DNA of 6,325 bases from Methylorubrum extorquens. Lineage in GTDB: Bacteria; Pseudomonadota; Alphaproteobacteria; Rhizobiales; Beijerinckiaceae. The notes beneath the pieces are model-generated. The model made no database searches, was not told the origin of the DNA, and saw only the letters and a list, made by a program, of their open reading frames with translations. Below, piece after piece: positions 4,983 to 6,325 of the stretch. Each line of letters begins with the position of its first letter. Position 1 is the stretch's first letter. Location: contig JAEUAC010000209.1 of the NCBI GenBank assembly GCA_019695455.1, forward strand, positions 1 through 6,325. The letters run 5' to 3'. Position numbers and translations under genes: made by a program.

Positions 4983-5744
4983 TCAGGCCCGCGGGTCCGC
5001 GCGCGACCGTCGCGCGAGGCATGCCTGCGTCACGCTCTCGGCCGTGAGGGGGCCGCCGGCATAGTCCCCGTACCGCGCCACGAGCTCCAAGCCCGCCGCG
5101 GACAGCAGGACGGGCAGCTCCTGCGGGAAGAACACGCGCAACCGCATGGCCTCCGTCCGCTCGCCCGGCCCGGAACCGGCCGAGACGTGCCACCGCACCA
5201 CGCGCACCTGGCTCACCGCATCGTAGGCGAGCACGTCCTCGCGGACGGTCACGCCGGACCGTTCGACGAGGATGTCGGCGTCGCCGTCGCGCGGCCTCGA
5301 ACGATCGAGATGCGCGATGCGCGGGTTGACCACGTCGAACGCGAGCACTCCCCCGGGGGAGAGGTGCCTCACGATGCGCTCCAGCACGTCCACGATCTCG
5401 TCGCCGTCGACGAGATGCGCGAGAGAGTTGCAGGGCACGATGATGAGCGGGAAGCGGCGGTCGAGATCGAGCGAGCGCATGTCGCATTCCGCCAGCTCGA
5501 GCCGGACCCCCGCTGCCCGGGCCTTCTCCCGCGCCGCCCTCAGCATCCTGGCCGACGCGTCGATGCCGACGACGACGTGACCGTCCTCAGCCAGCGGGAT
5601 CGCGAGCCGACCCGTGCCGCAGGCGAGGTCGAGCACCGGACCGCCGATCCGGGCGGCGAGCGGCCGATAGAAGCCTTCGCAGGGGCCGGGCGGCATCAGG
5701 CGGTCGTAGAGGTCGGGCGCGCTGTACAGGGAATGATGCGTCAT
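4983..5744 (-). CDS. Class I SAM-dependent methyltransferase
   Basis: From the ATG at 5744 the protein has 253 residues, a typical size. The N-terminal 'YSAPDLYDRL' (7-16) is common in methyltransferases of the Methyltransf_25/11 type. Motif I is 'VLDLACGTGRLAIPLA' (37-52). 'VVVGIDAS' (57-64) has Asp62 for the ribose hydroxyls of S-adenosylmethionine, and 'AECDMRSLDL' (85-94) is the adenine-side loop. 'FPLIIVPCNSLAHL' (98-111) and 'LSPGGVLAFDVVNP' (128-141) are motifs IV/V. The C-terminal half forms a beta-rich lid. The substrate cannot be deduced. A longer frame opens to 5927, but its 61 extra residues precede the conserved start, include lower-GC DNA and hold a palindrome, so I treat them as non-coding. 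ATG at 5759 is another option. Neither start has a strong ribosome binding site. The gene lies downstream of a TetR-type gene on the same strand. Confidence 0.92.
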   Translation of the reverse strand: MTHHSLYSAPDLYDRLMPPGPCEGFYRPLAARIGGPVLDLACGTGRLAIPLAEDGHVVVGIDASARMLRAAREKARAAGVRLELAECDMRSLDLDRRFPLIIVPCNSLAHLVDGDEIVDVLERIVRHLSPGGVLAFDVVNPRIAHLDRSRPRDGDADILVERSGVTVREDVLAYDAVSQVRVVRWHVSAGSGPGERTEAMRLRVFFPQELPVLLSAAGLELVARYGDYAGGPLTAESVTQACLARRSRADPRA

Positions 5745-5750
5745 TCGCCG

Positions 5751-5767
5751 TGGATGCATCACATCCA
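5751..5767. promoter_or_regulatory. 17-bp palindrome upstream of the methyltransferase gene (candidate operator)
   Basis: TGGATG (5751-5756) and CATCCA (5762-5767) are perfect six-base arms around CATCA. The site ends 6 bp before the methyltransferase ATG on the minus strand, in a stretch less GC-rich than the genes. The size and symmetry are in the range of TetR-family operators, and a TetR-type gene lies next door. An RNA hairpin near the ribosome binding site is the alternative reading. Confidence 0.35.
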
Positions 5768-5829
5768 GAGCACGTACAACACACCCGGCCGGCTTCATCC
5801 AGCAACTCTGCAAGACTGTCGGAAGCAGC

Positions 5830-5872
5830 TCCGGATCGAGACTACGAGCGCCCAGAAAAATCCGGATCGGGA
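5830..5872. repeat. Direct repeat TCCGGATCGRGA
   Basis: TCCGGATCGAGA at 5830-5841 and TCCGGATCGGGA at 5861-5872 match at 11 of 12 bases. Their starts are 31 bp apart, close to three helical turns. They lie in the region upstream of the methyltransferase gene. They may be paired protein-binding sites, but the core TCCGGA is a common GC-rich palindrome. Confidence 0.35.
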
Positions 5873-5959
5873 CCATGCCCTCGGACGGGATCGTCTTGCC
5901 CGACGGGAGCTCGTCTCCTGCCGGCATCAGCCAGGACTGCCGAGGATCACAGGAGCCCG

Positions 5960-5985
5960 ACGCTGGGCCCGGCCCGTCTCAGCGT
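5960..5985 (-). terminator. Weak hairpin at the end of the TetR-type gene
   Basis: ACGCTG (5960-5965) and CAGCGT (5980-5985) are perfect six-base arms spanning the stop codon, with a 14-base GC-rich loop. It could end or stabilise the regulator transcript before the methyltransferase gene. There is no T-run. Confidence 0.25.
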
Positions 5986-6325
5986 GATCGTTCCAGGGCC
6001 GAAGCGATCAGCGAGCGGATGTGGTCGGAATCCGCCGGCTCGTCGAACAGGATGCGATAGACGATCGGCGCGATCACGCGGTCCATCACGACGTCGAGTT
6101 CCGGGAAGGCTTCGCCTCTCGCCCGGGCGCGTCCCGCGATGACCTCGATCTGCTGCTTCGTGAAGGTGCAGCACTGGCCGGCCCCTTTCTGGGCGGCGAG
6201 GACGTCCCGGAGCAGCTCGCGACCGGGCTCGGAGGACATCTCGTCCGCATATTGCTCGACCCAGGCTTGAAGATCCCGCCGTCCGTCGCCCGTGTCGGCC
6301 GGCTCCCCGTCCGGACGCAGGCGCT
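5979..6325 (-). CDS. TetR/AcrR-family transcriptional regulator, C-terminal part (runs off the window)
   Basis: The frame is open from the TGA at 5979-5981 to the right edge, giving 114 residues and no start within the window. An internal ATG at 6239 (86 residues) is probably not the true start, because the upstream part continues the pattern: 'RRDLQAWVEQYADEMSSEPG' followed by 'RELLRDVLAAQ'. That is the ligand-binding domain entrance seen in TetR proteins with TetR_C_11-type C-termini. 'ARARGEAFPELDVVMDRVIAPIVYRILF' is the typical dimerisation helix region (usual form: 'R...RGE..pd.D.....d.l.gp..yRllf'). The helix-turn-helix, expected about 60-80 residues before the visible part, lies outside the window. 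A full protein would be about 190-210 residues. It probably represses a nearby gene; the methyltransferase 234 bp downstream on the same strand is a candidate. The effector is unknown. 'QCCTFTKQQ' with adjacent cysteines is unusual for this region. Confidence 0.82.
   Translation of the reverse strand, partial: RLRPDGEPADTGDGRRDLQAWVEQYADEMSSEPGRELLRDVLAAQKGAGQCCTFTKQQIEVIAGRARARGEAFPELDVVMDRVIAPIVYRILFDEPADSDHIRSLIASALERSR

Noticed and set aside
3265..5487. A 740-codon open frame on the minus strand
   Set aside because: It overlaps nhaA and the methyltransferase in another frame, is very rich in Arg, Ala and Gly, and shows no domain. It is typical of shadow frames in GC-rich DNA.
1..6325. 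CRISPR array, tRNA, rRNA, insertion sequence, toxin-antitoxin or defence system
   Set aside because: No regularly spaced repeats, cloverleaf sequence, transposase motifs or characteristic protein pairs were found. The convergent or tandem small genes lack toxin or antitoxin features.

Overview
The window is very GC-rich DNA (roughly 70% by eye). Its coding frames have strong G/C preference at third codon positions, and antisense frames stay open for long stretches. The gene content is two DUF6894-type small proteins, a DUF3597 protein, NhaA and several short lineage-type hypotheticals. This points to a chromosome of an alphaproteobacterium of the Hyphomicrobiales, most likely Methylobacterium or Methylorubrum. 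That placement is inference from style and family content, not a database match. No rRNA, tRNA, CRISPR array, transposase or phage gene was seen.

Left part (1-1480). A metallo-beta-lactamase-fold hydrolase (minus strand, ends at 227) is followed 37 bp later, on the same strand, by a 46-codon frame. That frame reads like the C-terminal tail of a maleylacetoacetate isomerase / zeta-class glutathione transferase. Its end lies in one arm of a perfect 24-bp inverted repeat at the very edge of the window. The pairing suggests the remains of an aromatic-ring catabolism cluster. The hydrolase has lost the canonical residues of the second metal site. A 296-bp divergent intergenic region separates it from the next gene.

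Middle part (1477-3583). This is a string of small proteins: a DUF3597 protein with a candidate EcfG (general stress) promoter; a 92-residue membrane-anchored or exported protein; a convergent 55-residue acidic protein; a 72-residue protein with two CxxC knuckles; and two DUF6894 paralogues in tandem. Hairpins lie after the DUF3597 gene and in both convergent gaps. None of the small proteins has a known biochemical role that I can state.

Right part (3642-6325, all minus strand). In transcription order these are the C-terminal part of a TetR-type regulator running off the window edge, a class I SAM-dependent methyltransferase, and nhaA, a complete Na+/H+ antiporter gene with all expected key residues. 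A 17-bp palindrome sits just upstream of the methyltransferase start and is a candidate operator, possibly for the TetR protein.

I do not see a clear new multi-gene system. The most unusual observations are the metal-site substitutions in the MBL protein, the perfect inverted repeat joined to the isomerase-like remnant, and the candidate regulatory sites in front of the DUF3597 and methyltransferase genes.
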